64,000 nt of DNA. Source: Aminobacter sp. J41 (GTDB lineage Bacteria > Pseudomonadota > Alphaproteobacteria > Rhizobiales > Rhizobiaceae). Below the pieces are notes generated by a model. The model was given only the letters and a program-made list of their open reading frames with translations, did no database searches and had not been told where the DNA came from. Below are positions 10,937 to 20,338 of the stretch, piece after piece; within the stretch, counting starts at the first letter, position 1, and every line of letters starts with the position of its first letter. The DNA is taken from assembly GCF_000526635.1 (NCBI RefSeq), contig NZ_JAGL01000021.1, positions 1 to 64,000 of the forward strand, given 5' to 3'. The translations under genes were made by a program, and so were the position numbers.

Positions 10937-11800
10937 ATGAAATGCGTCAGCTATAACATCCAGTTCGGCTTTGGCGAGGACGCCATGTTCGACCTGGAAC
11001 GTATCGTCGAACGCCTGCACGGCGCCGACGTTATCGCGCTTCAGGAAGTGACGCGCAACAGCCCCGCCAACGAGCACCGGGATCTTGTCGCGGATATTCG
11101 CGCCATGCTTCCCGATTATTTTGCCGTCTACGGCCCGAATTTCGAGGCCGAGGTTGCGTCGCGCTTCGAGAACGGCCGCGCCATCGACGTGCGCCTGCAG
11201 TTCGGCAACATGATCCTGTCGAAGACGCCGATCCTCGTCTCGCGCAACATCCTGCTGCCGCGCACGCGCAGCTACGACAAGGTCAACCTGCAGCGGGGCG
11301 CGCTGGAGGCGGTGATCGACACGCCGTTTGGCCCGACGCGCTTCTACTCGGTCCATCTCGACCATCGCGGCTCCGACGAGCGCCTGCGCCAGATCGACTT
11401 CCTGATGGACCGCGTGATCGGCTACCCGGTCGAGGGCGGCGGCGTCACCGGAATTTGCGAAATGGGCTACGCCGAGCCGCCGGTACCGGAGGGCTACGTG
11501 CTGATGGGCGACTTCAACATGCTGCCTGGCTCCGAGGAATACACCGCGGTGACGGGCCGGCCGGACCACGAGTTCGGCACGCCGATGGTGGCGCGCTACG
11601 CGGTGGATGCCGCGCTCTTGCCGAACGGCGATACCCGGCCGACCTGCGTCAATCTCGGTGACCCGAAGGACGCGAGCCTGCACAAGCGCCTCGACTACTG
11701 CTTCGTCCATCCGACGCTTGTGTCGCGCGTGAAGTCCGTCAGCGTCGATTTCGACGCCGTAGGCTCCGACCACAAGCCGGTCTGGATCGAGCTGGCCTGA
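10937..11800 (+). CDS. Endonuclease/exonuclease/phosphatase (EEP) family hydrolase
   Basis: The 287-residue single-domain protein has the EEP metal-dependent phosphodiesterase pattern: SYNIQF at the start, IALQEV with the metal-binding glutamate, SVHLDH, MGDFNM, and the C-terminal GSDHKPVWIEL with the catalytic histidine. No signal peptide is seen, so it is probably cytoplasmic. Family members cut DNA, phospholipids or small phosphoesters, so the substrate cannot be inferred. The ATG at 10937 follows GGTGGGGTG; a GTG at 10928 is an alternative. It converges on the GNAT gene with two bases between stops. Confidence 0.82.
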   Translation: MKCVSYNIQFGFGEDAMFDLERIVERLHGADVIALQEVTRNSPANEHRDLVADIRAMLPDYFAVYGPNFEAEVASRFENGRAIDVRLQFGNMILSKTPILVSRNILLPRTRSYDKVNLQRGALEAVIDTPFGPTRFYSVHLDHRGSDERLRQIDFLMDRVIGYPVEGGGVTGICEMGYAEPPVPEGYVLMGDFNMLPGSEEYTAVTGRPDHEFGTPMVARYAVDAALLPNGDTRPTCVNLGDPKDASLHKRLDYCFVHPTLVSRVKSVSVDFDAVGSDHKPVWIELA

Positions 11801-11802
11801 TT

Positions 11803-12393
11803 TCACAGCTGGCCCCAGCTTCTGAGGCTCACCCAGGTCCGGCGATCCAGCGCGTAGCGCTCGACGGTGACGCGGCCTGCAGACAACGATTCCAGCATGC
11901 CCTGTCCGGCGTACTGGAAGCCGCACTTGTGGATCACGCGGCGCGAGGCCGAGTTGGTGACGCGGCAGGAAGCATTCAGGCGCTCGATCGCGGTCGCGCG
12001 GAAGGCAAGGTCGACCAGCGCATGTGCCGCCTCGGTCGCGTAGCCGTTGCCCCAGTAGCGTTCACCGATCCAGTAGCCGAGCTCGAGGCCATGCTCTCCC
12101 GCATAGAGGCCCGCGCAGCCGATGAAGGCGCCGGTCTCGGCCAGGGCGATGGCGTAGGAACAGCCGGCGCGCTGGCGGGTACGGGATGCCTCGACGAAGG
12201 CATGCGCGTCCTCTTCGTCATAGGGATGCGGCATGCGGCCGAGCATGTTGGCGATGCGGCGGTTGTTCGCGAGTTTTGCCAGCTCCGGCACGTCATCGAT
12301 GTGCGGCGGGCGCAGAACGAGCCGCTCCGTCACCAGGACGGGGCACTCGATCCTGGGACTTTCGTCTTCGACTTCTTCCTTTTCGGCAACCAT
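11803..12393 (-). CDS. GNAT-family N-acetyltransferase (RimJ/RimL-like)
   Basis: The 196-residue protein has the RimJ/RimL-type start VTERLVLRPPHIDDVPEL, an acetyl-CoA binding region around GYWIGERYWGNGYATEA, and NASCRVTNSASRRVIHKCGF, which is diagnostic for this GNAT group. It probably acetylates a protein N-terminus or a small amine; the target is unknown. The start is the ATG at 12393 with a strong GGAGGAAA site. A longer in-frame reading up to 12624 would cross the rpmA terminator and overlap rpmA, so it was rejected. Confidence 0.85.
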   Translation of the reverse strand: MVAEKEEVEDESPRIECPVLVTERLVLRPPHIDDVPELAKLANNRRIANMLGRMPHPYDEEDAHAFVEASRTRQRAGCSYAIALAETGAFIGCAGLYAGEHGLELGYWIGERYWGNGYATEAAHALVDLAFRATAIERLNASCRVTNSASRRVIHKCGFQYAGQGMLESLSAGRVTVERYALDRRTWVSLRSWGQL

Positions 12394-12410
12394 GACTTTC
12401 CTCCAGACAA

Positions 12411-12441
12411 AGAAAAAGGGGAGATGGCGACCCATCTCCCC
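12411..12441 (-). terminator. Rho-independent terminator of rplU-rpmA
   Basis: A perfect 10-bp inverted repeat (12418-12427 with 12432-12441) has a four-base loop. On the minus strand it is followed by a T run. It separates rpmA from the GNAT gene. Confidence 0.88.
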
Positions 12442-12511
12442 TGATCCTTTTCCGGACTGTCCGGACACCGGTTCCCGAGATGGGGCGCCGGTGTTCTGGT
12501 GCGGATCCGGC

Positions 12512-12781
12512 TTACTCCGCTGCTTCCTTGATCGGATTGACCGATACGTAGGTGCGACCGTTGGCTTTGCGCGCAAACGAAACAGCGCCCTCGGCAGTCG
12601 CGAAAATCGTATGGTCCTTGCCAATGCCGACGTTCACGCCCGGGTGCCACTTGGTGCCGCGCTGACGAATGATGATGTTGCCCGGAATGACGACCTCGCC
12701 ACCGAACTTCTTCACGCCAAGGCGCTTCGATTCTGAATCGCGACCGTTACGCGAGGAACCGCCAGCTTTCTTATGTGCCAT
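12512..12781 (-). CDS. rpmA: 50S ribosomal protein L27
   Basis: The 89-residue protein sits near the peptidyl-transferase centre. The N-terminus [20 protein letters not shown] and the following [18 protein letters not shown] are the L27 hallmarks. There is no N-terminal extension of the Firmicutes type that needs cleavage. It is co-transcribed with rplU, 24 bases upstream. Confidence 0.98.
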   Translation of the reverse strand: MAHKKAGGSSRNGRDSESKRLGVKKFGGEVVIPGNIIIRQRGTKWHPGVNVGIGKDHTIFATAEGAVSFARKANGRTYVSVNPIKEAAE

Positions 12782-12805
12782 GGGATTACTCCTTCAGTTC
12801 CCGAA

Positions 12806-13195
12806 TTACTCTGCGTCTGCTGCAGCTGCAGCTTCGGTCTTCTTCGAAGCCTTCTTCGCGGCGGCCTTCTTCGGCTGTGCACCAGCGGTCAGGATCTCAG
12901 TGACCCGGACGGTGGTGAGCTCCTGGCGATGGCCGCGCTTGCGGCGCGAGTTCTGGCGGCGACGCTTCTTGAATGCGATGACCTTCGGGCCACGGCCCTG
13001 CTCGACGACCTCAACGGCAACTGAAGCGCCCTCAACGAAGGGGGCGCCGATGGTGACGTTGTCGCCTTCGCCGTAAGCGAGAACTGCGCCGAGGGTGACG
13101 ATCTCGCCAACTTCGCCTGCGACCTTCTCGATCTTCAGGACGTCGTCAGCGGCGACGCGGTACTGCTTACCGCCGGTCTTGATGACTGCGAACAT
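12806..13195 (-). CDS. rplU: 50S ribosomal protein L21
   Basis: The 129-residue L21 begins [18 protein letters not shown] and has [21 protein letters not shown], the 23S rRNA-contacting signature. The C-terminus is a tail rich in A and K (about 25 residues) ending in alternating A and D, a common alphaproteobacterial extension. Some rhizobial L21 proteins carry a further helix-hairpin-helix domain there; this one does not. The start is the ATG at 13195; the in-frame extension up to 13366 would run back across the predicted promoter. Confidence 0.97.
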   Translation of the reverse strand: MFAVIKTGGKQYRVAADDVLKIEKVAGEVGEIVTLGAVLAYGEGDNVTIGAPFVEGASVAVEVVEQGRGPKVIAFKKRRRQNSRRKRGHRQELTTVRVTEILTAGAQPKKAAAKKASKKTEAAAAADAE

Positions 13196-13337
13196 TTTTT
13201 GCCTTTCGCTGTTCGTCCGGCCTTGATCACGAAGTGACCTGGCCGTCTTTTTGTCAGTCGGTTTCGGGTGAACGTCTTCGCGCCAGATAAACGCAACAAA
13301 CGACCGGCGCGGAAATCTCCTCGCCGGATTTGCCGTC

Positions 13338-13366
13338 CCGATACAGGAGTTGGCAAATCGAGTCAA
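13338..13366 (-). promoter_or_regulatory. Predicted sigma70-type promoter of rplU-rpmA
   Basis: On the minus strand, TTGACT (13361-13366) and TATCGG (13338-13343) are separated by exactly 17 bases, about 145 bases before the rplU start. The leader between them and the gene shows no obvious riboswitch-like or regulatory hairpin. Confidence 0.6.
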
Positions 13367-13469
13367 GGAAACATCGGCGTCGCTGCATTTGCCCTTTCGG
13401 CATCGAGAGGCTAAGGGCCGAACAACGGGGCCGTTTGGATCGCCCCCGCGACTATGAAAGGACAGCGAG

Positions 13470-13772
13470 ATGGCCGACGACGAGGAATATGTCTACGACG
13501 AAGCAACCGGCGAGTGGCTGCCGGCTTCCGAGATCGCGGCGCGCAACGCTGGCAGCGCCGCAGAGGTCCGTGATGCCCTCGGCAATATTCTGGCCGATGG
13601 CGACGCGGTCGTCCTGATCAAGGACCTCAAGGTCAAGGGTGCGGGCCAGACGCTGAAGCAGGGCACGCTCATCAAGTCGATCCGCCTTACCGACAATCCG
13701 GAAGAGATCGACTGCAAGCACGACGCGATCAAGGGCCTCGTCCTGCGCACCGAATTCGTGCGCAAGCGCTAA
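13470..13772 (+). CDS. PhnA/YjdM-domain protein lacking the zinc ribbon
   Basis: The 100-residue protein has the C-terminal PhnA/YjdM domain: [23 protein letters not shown] and then [11 protein letters not shown] and [20 protein letters not shown]. Usual family members have an N-terminal four-cysteine zinc ribbon. Here residues 1-30 are acidic ([16 protein letters not shown]) and contain no cysteine. The ATG has an AAAGGA site and no zinc-ribbon coding sequence lies upstream, so the short form is genuine. The biological role of the family is unclear; the old link to phosphonate use is weak. Confidence 0.82.
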   Translation: MADDEEYVYDEATGEWLPASEIAARNAGSAAEVRDALGNILADGDAVVLIKDLKVKGAGQTLKQGTLIKSIRLTDNPEEIDCKHDAIKGLVLRTEFVRKR

Positions 13773-13774
13773 AC

Positions 13775-15100
13775 CTAGACCGCGGCGGAATGGCGGGCGG
13801 CGCCGGTCGAGAAGTAACGGTCGAACCGCGCCGCAGCCAGCCGCACCAGAGGCCGCTGCATCTGCGGCACGATATAGAAGTCACCGTCGCGCACGAGCAG
13901 GGGATCGTCTTCCTGCGCCACCAGCGCGGCCTCGGCGAGCACCGCACGCGCGGCGACGCCGAACTTCTCGACCGCTTCGCTGGCCGAGAAGCGGAAATCG
14001 CACATCAGCCGTTCGATCACCCAGCCGCGCATCACGTCGTCGTGGGTGAAGGCGACGCCGCGGGCGATCGCGAGCGTGCCGGCATCGACGCGGCGCTGGT
14101 ATTCAGCTGTCGCCGGCACGTTCTGCGCGTAGCCCTGGCGGAAGCGGCTGATCGAGGACGGCCCGAGGCCGATCAGCGTCTCGCAATCATCGTCGGTGTA
14201 ACCCTGGAAGTTGCGGCGAAGCGTGCCGTTGCGCGCGGCCACCGCCAGCGAATCCTGCGGCAGGGCGAAATGGTCGAGGCCGATGACTTCGTAGCCTTCC
14301 TCGGCGATGATGCGCGCGGCCGCGAGCGACTGGGCAAGCCGCTGCTCCGAGTTGGGCAGTGCAGCTTCGTCGATCATCTTCTGGTGCTTCTTGAACCACG
14401 GCACATGCGCATAGCCAAACAGGGCGATGCGGTCCGGGCGCAGCGACAGCACCTTGCGGATCGTCGCCTCGACGCTTTCGAGCGTCTGGTGCGGCAGGCC
14501 GTAGAGGACGTCGAGATTGACGGATGGCACGCCGCGAGCGCGCAGGCCGTTGACCACCGCCTTGGTGTCTTCAAAGCTCTGGTCGCGGTTGATCGCCTTC
14601 TGGACCCGCTCGTCAAAGTCCTGGATGCCGAGGCTGGCGCGGGTAAGCCCGATCGAGGCGAGCGCGTCGAGCTTTTCCTCGGTGATGTCGTTCGGGTCGA
14701 TCTCGACGCTGATTGCGGCATCCGCGCTGAAGCGGAACTCGCCGCGCAGCGTGTTCATGATCGCGGTGAGGTCTTCGGGTGACAGCAGCGTCGGCGAGCC
14801 GCCGCCGAAATGAAGAGCGGCAACCTCGCCACGGCCCCCGACGAGCTTCCCGGCGATGGCGATCTCGGCGATGAGGCTCTTCACAAAGCTGGCGACCGGA
14901 TCGTAGCGGTTCGTCTGCTTGGTGTGGCAGGCGCAGAACCAGCACAACCGGTCGCAATAGGGAACGTGGATATATAAGGAGAGGCGATCGCCCTCGGGGA
15001 TCGCTGAGATCCAGCTGGAGACGGTGCCGGCATCGATTCCCGCGTGGAAGTGCGGCGCGGTCGGGTAGCTGGTGTACCTGGGCGCGGTATCTGGACGCAT
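13775..15100 (-). CDS. hemN: Oxygen-independent coproporphyrinogen III oxidase HemN
   Basis: This radical SAM enzyme decarboxylates coproporphyrinogen III to protoporphyrinogen IX without oxygen, allowing haem synthesis under micro-oxic conditions. The [4Fe-4S] motif C-x3-C-x2-C-x-C is at residues 49-58 in HVPYCDRLCWFCAC. The LHFGGGSPTLL and EIDPNDI motifs follow, and the C-terminal HemN domain is present. The start is placed at the ATG at 15100, which has an AAAGGC site. ATGs at 15115 and 15133 are alternatives, but they lie close to the FNR box. The gene is divergent from fnrN. Confidence 0.94.
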   Translation of the reverse strand: MRPDTAPRYTSYPTAPHFHAGIDAGTVSSWISAIPEGDRLSLYIHVPYCDRLCWFCACHTKQTNRYDPVASFVKSLIAEIAIAGKLVGGRGEVAALHFGGGSPTLLSPEDLTAIMNTLRGEFRFSADAAISVEIDPNDITEEKLDALASIGLTRASLGIQDFDERVQKAINRDQSFEDTKAVVNGLRARGVPSVNLDVLYGLPHQTLESVEATIRKVLSLRPDRIALFGYAHVPWFKKHQKMIDEAALPNSEQRLAQSLAAARIIAEEGYEVIGLDHFALPQDSLAVAARNGTLRRNFQGYTDDDCETLIGLGPSSISRFRQGYAQNVPATAEYQRRVDAGTLAIARGVAFTHDDVMRGWVIERLMCDFRFSASEAVEKFGVAARAVLAEAALVAQEDDPLLVRDGDFYIVPQMQRPLVRLAAARFDRYFSTGAARHSAAV

Positions 15101-15157
15101 CGGCTTGCCTTTCATGTCCGTTCCATCCCACATTCACGTCAGGAAAGGCTCCCCGCG

Positions 15158-15171
15158 TTGACCTGGATCAA
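15158..15171. promoter_or_regulatory. FNR/FixK box between hemN and fnrN
   Basis: TTGACCTGGATCAA fits the TTGAY-N4-RTCAA dyad bound by FNR/FixK-type regulators. Its centre is 64 bases before the hemN start and 99 bases before the fnrN start. It could therefore activate hemN and also serve for autoregulation of fnrN. Confidence 0.88.
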
Positions 15172-15263
15172 GGAAATGCCGGGGCAGACAAACTGACGCG
15201 GAGCTAGAACAAGGTAAGAGTGCTATAGGCCCGCGTGGGAGGGATGGCACTTGAAGAGCGACA

Positions 15264-15992
15264 ATGGAATTGCGCAAGGACATCCATTCGGACGGCATCC
15301 CGCTCCTTTGCGAGTCATGCCAGGCCCGTCATCGCGGCGTGTGCGGTGCGCTTGAACCCGAGCAGCTGATCGCGCTCGCCAAGGCGTCCCACAAACACGT
15401 CGTCAAGGAAGGTGAAGAGCTGATCGGTGACGCCGAGCGTATCGACGTCTACTCGAACGTGCTCTCCGGCGTGGTGAAGCTGACGAAGACGCTTTCGGAC
15501 GGCCGCCAGCAGATCGTCGGCCTCCAGTTCGCGCCCGATTTTCTTGGCCGCCCGTTCCGCAAGGAAAGCTCCATCAACGCGGAGGCGGCGACGGACGTCT
15601 CGCTGTGCTCCTTCCCGAAGGCGACGATGGATCGCATGATGCAGGAGCAGCCGGGTCTCGAGCACCGACTCCTGCAGCAGGCGCTGATCGAACTGGACGA
15701 CGCGCGCGACTGGATGGTCACGCTCGGCCGCAAGACCGCCGCCGAAAAGGTGGCCAGCTTCCTGATGCTGATTGCCCGCAACATCGACCCGTCGCGCGAC
15801 CCCGAGCGCCGCGCGGTAACCTTCGACCTGCCGCTCACCCGCGCCGATATCGCCGACTTCCTTGGTCTGACCATCGAGACGGTGAGCCGTCAGCTGACCC
15901 GCCTGCGCACCGACAACGTCATCCGCATCGAGAACAACCGCCACGTCTTCGTCGACGACATCAGGCGCCTCGAGGCCCGCGCCGGCAACTGA
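15264..15992 (+). CDS. fnrN: FnrN/FnrL-type oxygen-sensing Crp/Fnr regulator
   Basis: The 242-residue Crp/Fnr protein has N-terminal cysteines at 16, 19 and 27 (C-x2-C-x7-C) and a fourth at 115. This is the ligand set for an oxygen-labile [4Fe-4S] cluster, so it is FNR-like and not a cysteine-free FixK. An effector-type beta barrel follows, then a helix-turn-helix whose recognition helix reads TIETVSRQLTRLR, with the E-x2-S-R contacts that read TTGA half-sites. It lies beside hemN and the cbb3 genes, all of which have matching boxes. The protein should dimerise and bind DNA when oxygen is low. Confidence 0.93.
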   Translation: MELRKDIHSDGIPLLCESCQARHRGVCGALEPEQLIALAKASHKHVVKEGEELIGDAERIDVYSNVLSGVVKLTKTLSDGRQQIVGLQFAPDFLGRPFRKESSINAEAATDVSLCSFPKATMDRMMQEQPGLEHRLLQQALIELDDARDWMVTLGRKTAAEKVASFLMLIARNIDPSRDPERRAVTFDLPLTRADIADFLGLTIETVSRQLTRLRTDNVIRIENNRHVFVDDIRRLEARAGN

Positions 15993-16007
15993 CGTTCACC
16001 CGCCGGT

Positions 16008-16553
16008 TTAGTTGTGCTGCGGCCCGTTGCCGCGCTCGCCCAGCAGGATCGGAAAGATGTGCTCCCGCTCGAAGGCGATGTGGCGGCGCATCGACTCGAA
16101 GAAGGCGCGCAGCATGAAGCCCAGCGCCTCCGGATTGCTGATCGGCGCGCCACGCCCGATCGAGAGCAAGGTCTCCGTCAGGTCCTGAGCCGAGCACTCG
16201 TCCTCAATGTGCTCTTGCTTCAGCCTCTCCACCGTCTTCAGCCGCTGTTCGCGATGCGCCACGTCGTCGACAAAGGCCGGAAAGACGCAATCTTCCTCGA
16301 ACCGGTGGCTTTCGCGCAGCAGCGGCACCAGCATCGACGCCACGATCAGGCACTGGCGGCGGTCGACGTGAGGCAGGCTGTCAGCGATGTCCTCGAGCTG
16401 GCGACACAGATCGAGCTTCAGGTCGTGCGAGCGGCCGACGTGATGGCAGGGCACCTCGCGGCCCGGCATGCACATGTGCGCCACCGGGCACCGGTGCGGC
16501 ACCTCGCACATGTCGGGCGACATGCCCGTCCCTGCATTGTTCACGTTCTGCAA
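16008..16553 (-). CDS. Hemerythrin-like protein with cysteine- and histidine-rich N-terminus
   Basis: The 181-residue protein has a four-helix hemerythrin-type region (about 40-175) with histidine/acidic pairs HDLKLDL, HRFEEDCVFPAF, EHIEDE and HIAFEREHIFP. These are compatible with a di-iron site able to bind oxygen or NO. The first 40 residues are rich in C, H and M (CEVPHRCPVAHMCMPGREVPCHH) and may hold another metal. The TTG at 16553 has a GGAGGG site and was kept; an in-frame ATG lies at 16523. It is divergent from ccoN and shares the intergenic FNR box, so a role in low-oxygen or NO handling is likely. Confidence 0.8.
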   Translation of the reverse strand: MQNVNNAGTGMSPDMCEVPHRCPVAHMCMPGREVPCHHVGRSHDLKLDLCRQLEDIADSLPHVDRRQCLIVASMLVPLLRESHRFEEDCVFPAFVDDVAHREQRLKTVERLKQEHIEDECSAQDLTETLLSIGRGAPISNPEALGFMLRAFFESMRRHIAFEREHIFPILLGERGNGPQHN

Positions 16554-16614
16554 CCTACCCTCCGGAATTTTTCTCTTATGCCGCTAAGGCTGTCGGAAGG
16601 ATGAACACTCGGCC

Positions 16615-16628
16615 TTGACATGGATCAA
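16615..16628. promoter_or_regulatory. FNR/FixK box between the hemerythrin gene and ccoN
   Basis: TTGACATGGATCAA is centred 105 bases before the ccoN ATG (16727) and 68 bases before the hemerythrin start. It is the expected activator site of the cbb3 operon. It also argues for the 16727 start of ccoN, because the in-frame ATG at 16664 lies about where transcription would begin. Confidence 0.9.
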
Positions 16629-16726
16629 GGCGAAACGCGCGGCAACGTTCAAATGGATGTCTCATGGATGGTCGTGCCCGTGACGGCGCGGCCCTTGCCT
16701 TGCAACGTCGCCGATGGGGACATGAA

Positions 16727-18343
<1,617 letters not shown>

Positions 18344-18354
18344 GAGCAAGACCC

Positions 18355-19086
18355 ATGTCAATTCTTGAAAAGCACCGCGTCCTCGAGAAGAACGCGACCC
18401 TGCTCTTCGCTGGCTCGCTCTTCGTCGTGACCATCGGCGGCATCGTCGAGATCGCGCCGCTGTTCTACCTCGAGAACACCATCGAGAAGGTGGAGGGCAT
18501 GCGGCCCTACACCCCGCTCGAGCTGGCCGGTCGCGACATCTACATCCGTGAGGGCTGCTACGTCTGCCACTCGCAGATGATCCGTCCGTTCCGCGACGAG
18601 GTCGAGCGCTACGGCCACTACAGCCTGGCTGCGGAGTCGATGTACGACCACCCGTTCCAGTGGGGTTCCAAGCGTACCGGTCCGGACCTGGCGCGCGTCG
18701 GCGGCCGCTACTCGAACGAGTGGCACGTCCAGCACCTGATCGACCCGCGCTCCGTGGTGCCGGAGTCGGTCATGCCGACCTACGCCTTCCTCAAGGACCG
18801 CAAGCTCGACGTCTCAGACTTCGCGACGCACCTCGTCGCGCAGCAGACCGTTGGCGTGCCGTACACCGAGGAGATGGTCCAGAACGCGCAGGGCGACATC
18901 GAGGCGCAGGCTGATCCAAATGCCGACACCGCCGATCTGCTGGCCCGCTACCCGAAGGCCAAGGTTGGCGACTTCGACGGCAATCCGAACGAGCTGACCG
19001 AGATGGATGCGCTGGTCGCCTATCTGCAGATGCTCGGTACGCTGGTTGACTTCTCGACCTACGACGAAACGGCCGGCTATCGCTAA
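18355..19086 (+). CDS. ccoO: cbb3-type cytochrome c oxidase subunit II CcoO
   Basis: The 243-residue membrane-anchored monohaem cytochrome c has one N-terminal helix (about 14-36) and a haem site at residues 68-72 in [15 protein letters not shown]. It passes electrons from CcoP to the CcoN haem centre. [13 protein letters not shown] and the methionine in PESVMPTY match the family. It is the second gene of ccoNOQP. Confidence 0.96.
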   Translation: MSILEKHRVLEKNATLLFAGSLFVVTIGGIVEIAPLFYLENTIEKVEGMRPYTPLELAGRDIYIREGCYVCHSQMIRPFRDEVERYGHYSLAAESMYDHPFQWGSKRTGPDLARVGGRYSNEWHVQHLIDPRSVVPESVMPTYAFLKDRKLDVSDFATHLVAQQTVGVPYTEEMVQNAQGDIEAQADPNADTADLLARYPKAKVGDFDGNPNELTEMDALVAYLQMLGTLVDFSTYDETAGYR

Positions 19087-19101
19087 GGGAGGGCAGGATC
19101 G

Positions 19102-19254
19102 ATGGATACCTATACCGCCATGCGCCAATTCGCCGACAGCTGGGCGCTGTTGGGAATGACGCTGTTCTTCGTCGGCGCCGTGCTGTTCGTCTTCCGCCCC
19201 GGCAGCCGACAGCTGGCCCAGGATGCCGCACAAATCCCACTCAAGGATGACTGA
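19102..19254 (+). CDS. ccoQ: cbb3 oxidase small subunit CcoQ
   Basis: The 50-residue product begins MDTYTAMRQFADSWALL, has a single membrane helix (about 14-31), and ends in a short soluble tail IPLKDD. CcoQ is a non-catalytic subunit that helps keep the oxidase assembled. Its place between ccoO and ccoP and the FADSWALLGMTLFF pattern make the call firm despite its length. Its stop is one base before the ccoP ATG. Confidence 0.92.
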   Translation: MDTYTAMRQFADSWALLGMTLFFVGAVLFVFRPGSRQLAQDAAQIPLKDD

Positions 19255-19255
19255 G

Positions 19256-20110
19256 ATGAGCGAAAGAGAGATCGACGAGATCAGCGGCGTCGAGACCACC
19301 GGCCACAGCTGGGACGGGATCAAGGAACTCGACAACCCGATGCCGCGCTGGTGGCTGTGGACCTTCTACGTCACCATCGTCTGGGCCATTTGCTACACGA
19401 TCGCCTTCCCGGCCTGGCCGCTCGTGACCAAGGCCACCGGCGGCATGCTCGGCTGGGCTAGCCGCAGCGACGTAAAGCAGGAGATGCAGGCAGCGGAAGC
19501 CGCCAAGTCGGAGTATATCGCGAAGATTGCGGAGCTGCCGGTCGAGGAAATCCTTGCCGACGACTCGCTGCGCCAGTTCGCGACGGCTGCGGGCGCGGCT
19601 GCCTTCAAGGTGAACTGCGTCCAGTGCCATGGCTCCGGTGCAACCGGTTCGGTCGGCTACCCGAACCTGAACGACGACGACTGGCTCTGGGGCGGCACGC
19701 CTGAGGCCATCTACACGACCATCTCCCACGGCATCCGCTACGGCGATGACGAGGAGACCCGGTTCTCCGAGATGCCGGCCTTCGGCGAGATGTTCTCGCG
19801 CGACGAGATCGGTTCGCTCGCCAAGTACGTCGTCTCGCTCAGCCAGGGCGGCGAGGTCGAGGGCCCGGGCGCACAGATCTTCGCCGACAACTGCGCGGCC
19901 TGCCATGGCGATAAGGGCCAGGGCGATCAGTCGGTCGGTGCGCCGAACCTGTCCGATCCGATCTGGCTCTATGGCAAGACCGAGCAGGAGATCATCTCCC
20001 AGATCCGCGCACCGAAGCACGGTGTGATGCCGGCCTGGCAGGCACGTCTCGGCGACGTGACGGTCAAGGAGCTTACGGTGTTCGTCCACTCGCTGGGCGG
20101 CGGCGAATAA
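19256..20110 (+). CDS. ccoP: cbb3-type cytochrome c oxidase dihaem subunit III CcoP
   Basis: The 284-residue protein has a cytoplasmic N-terminus with the family W-D-G-I-x-E-L-D-N-P-M-P-R-W-W stretch, one helix (about 32-56) and two cytochrome c domains. Haem sites CVQCH and CAACH lie at residues 121-125 and 213-217. It accepts electrons from soluble cytochrome c or from the bc1 complex. The ATG at 19256 has AAGGA at a suitable distance; a nearer ATG at 19247 overlaps the end of ccoQ. Confidence 0.95.
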   Translation: MSEREIDEISGVETTGHSWDGIKELDNPMPRWWLWTFYVTIVWAICYTIAFPAWPLVTKATGGMLGWASRSDVKQEMQAAEAAKSEYIAKIAELPVEEILADDSLRQFATAAGAAAFKVNCVQCHGSGATGSVGYPNLNDDDWLWGGTPEAIYTTISHGIRYGDDEETRFSEMPAFGEMFSRDEIGSLAKYVVSLSQGGEVEGPGAQIFADNCAACHGDKGQGDQSVGAPNLSDPIWLYGKTEQEIISQIRAPKHGVMPAWQARLGDVTVKELTVFVHSLGGGE

Positions 20111-20127
20111 GCAGCCGGATGAACGAC

Positions 20128-20160
20128 AAGGGCCCGGAGCGATCCGGGCCCTTCTTCTTT
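20128..20160 (+). terminator. Terminator after ccoNOQP
   Basis: An 11-bp perfect stem (20128-20138 with 20143-20153) has a four-base loop and is followed by CTTCTTT. It separates ccoNOQP from ccoGHIS, which has its own FNR box. Confidence 0.85.
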
Positions 20161-20259
20161 GAGGCGCACCGCCACGAACCTCCCAGTGTGCCTCACCTTG
20201 CACCGCGCCACCATGTCGCGGCCGATCGGGCGTTCCGTCGCGGCGACCTGCCGTGCGCC

Positions 20260-20273
20260 TTGACGTAGATCAA
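20260..20273 (+). promoter_or_regulatory. FNR/FixK box before ccoG
   Basis: TTGACGTAGATCAA is centred 72 bases before the ccoG ATG, giving the assembly operon its own low-oxygen promoter. Confidence 0.88.
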
Positions 20274-20338
20274 GGCCCGGGATCTTCCCGTCGGGCAATG
20301 GGGCCGGGGTGGGAGGATCCTGCCGTCAGGAGTTTGCA

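Noticed and set aside
10886-11926. 346-codon open frame on the minus strand
   Set aside because: It is opposite the EEP-family gene, whose catalytic motifs are complete.
13196-13337. A regulatory RNA leader before rplU
   Set aside because: The leader of about 140 bases has only weak short pairings and no known L21 leader motif could be recognised.
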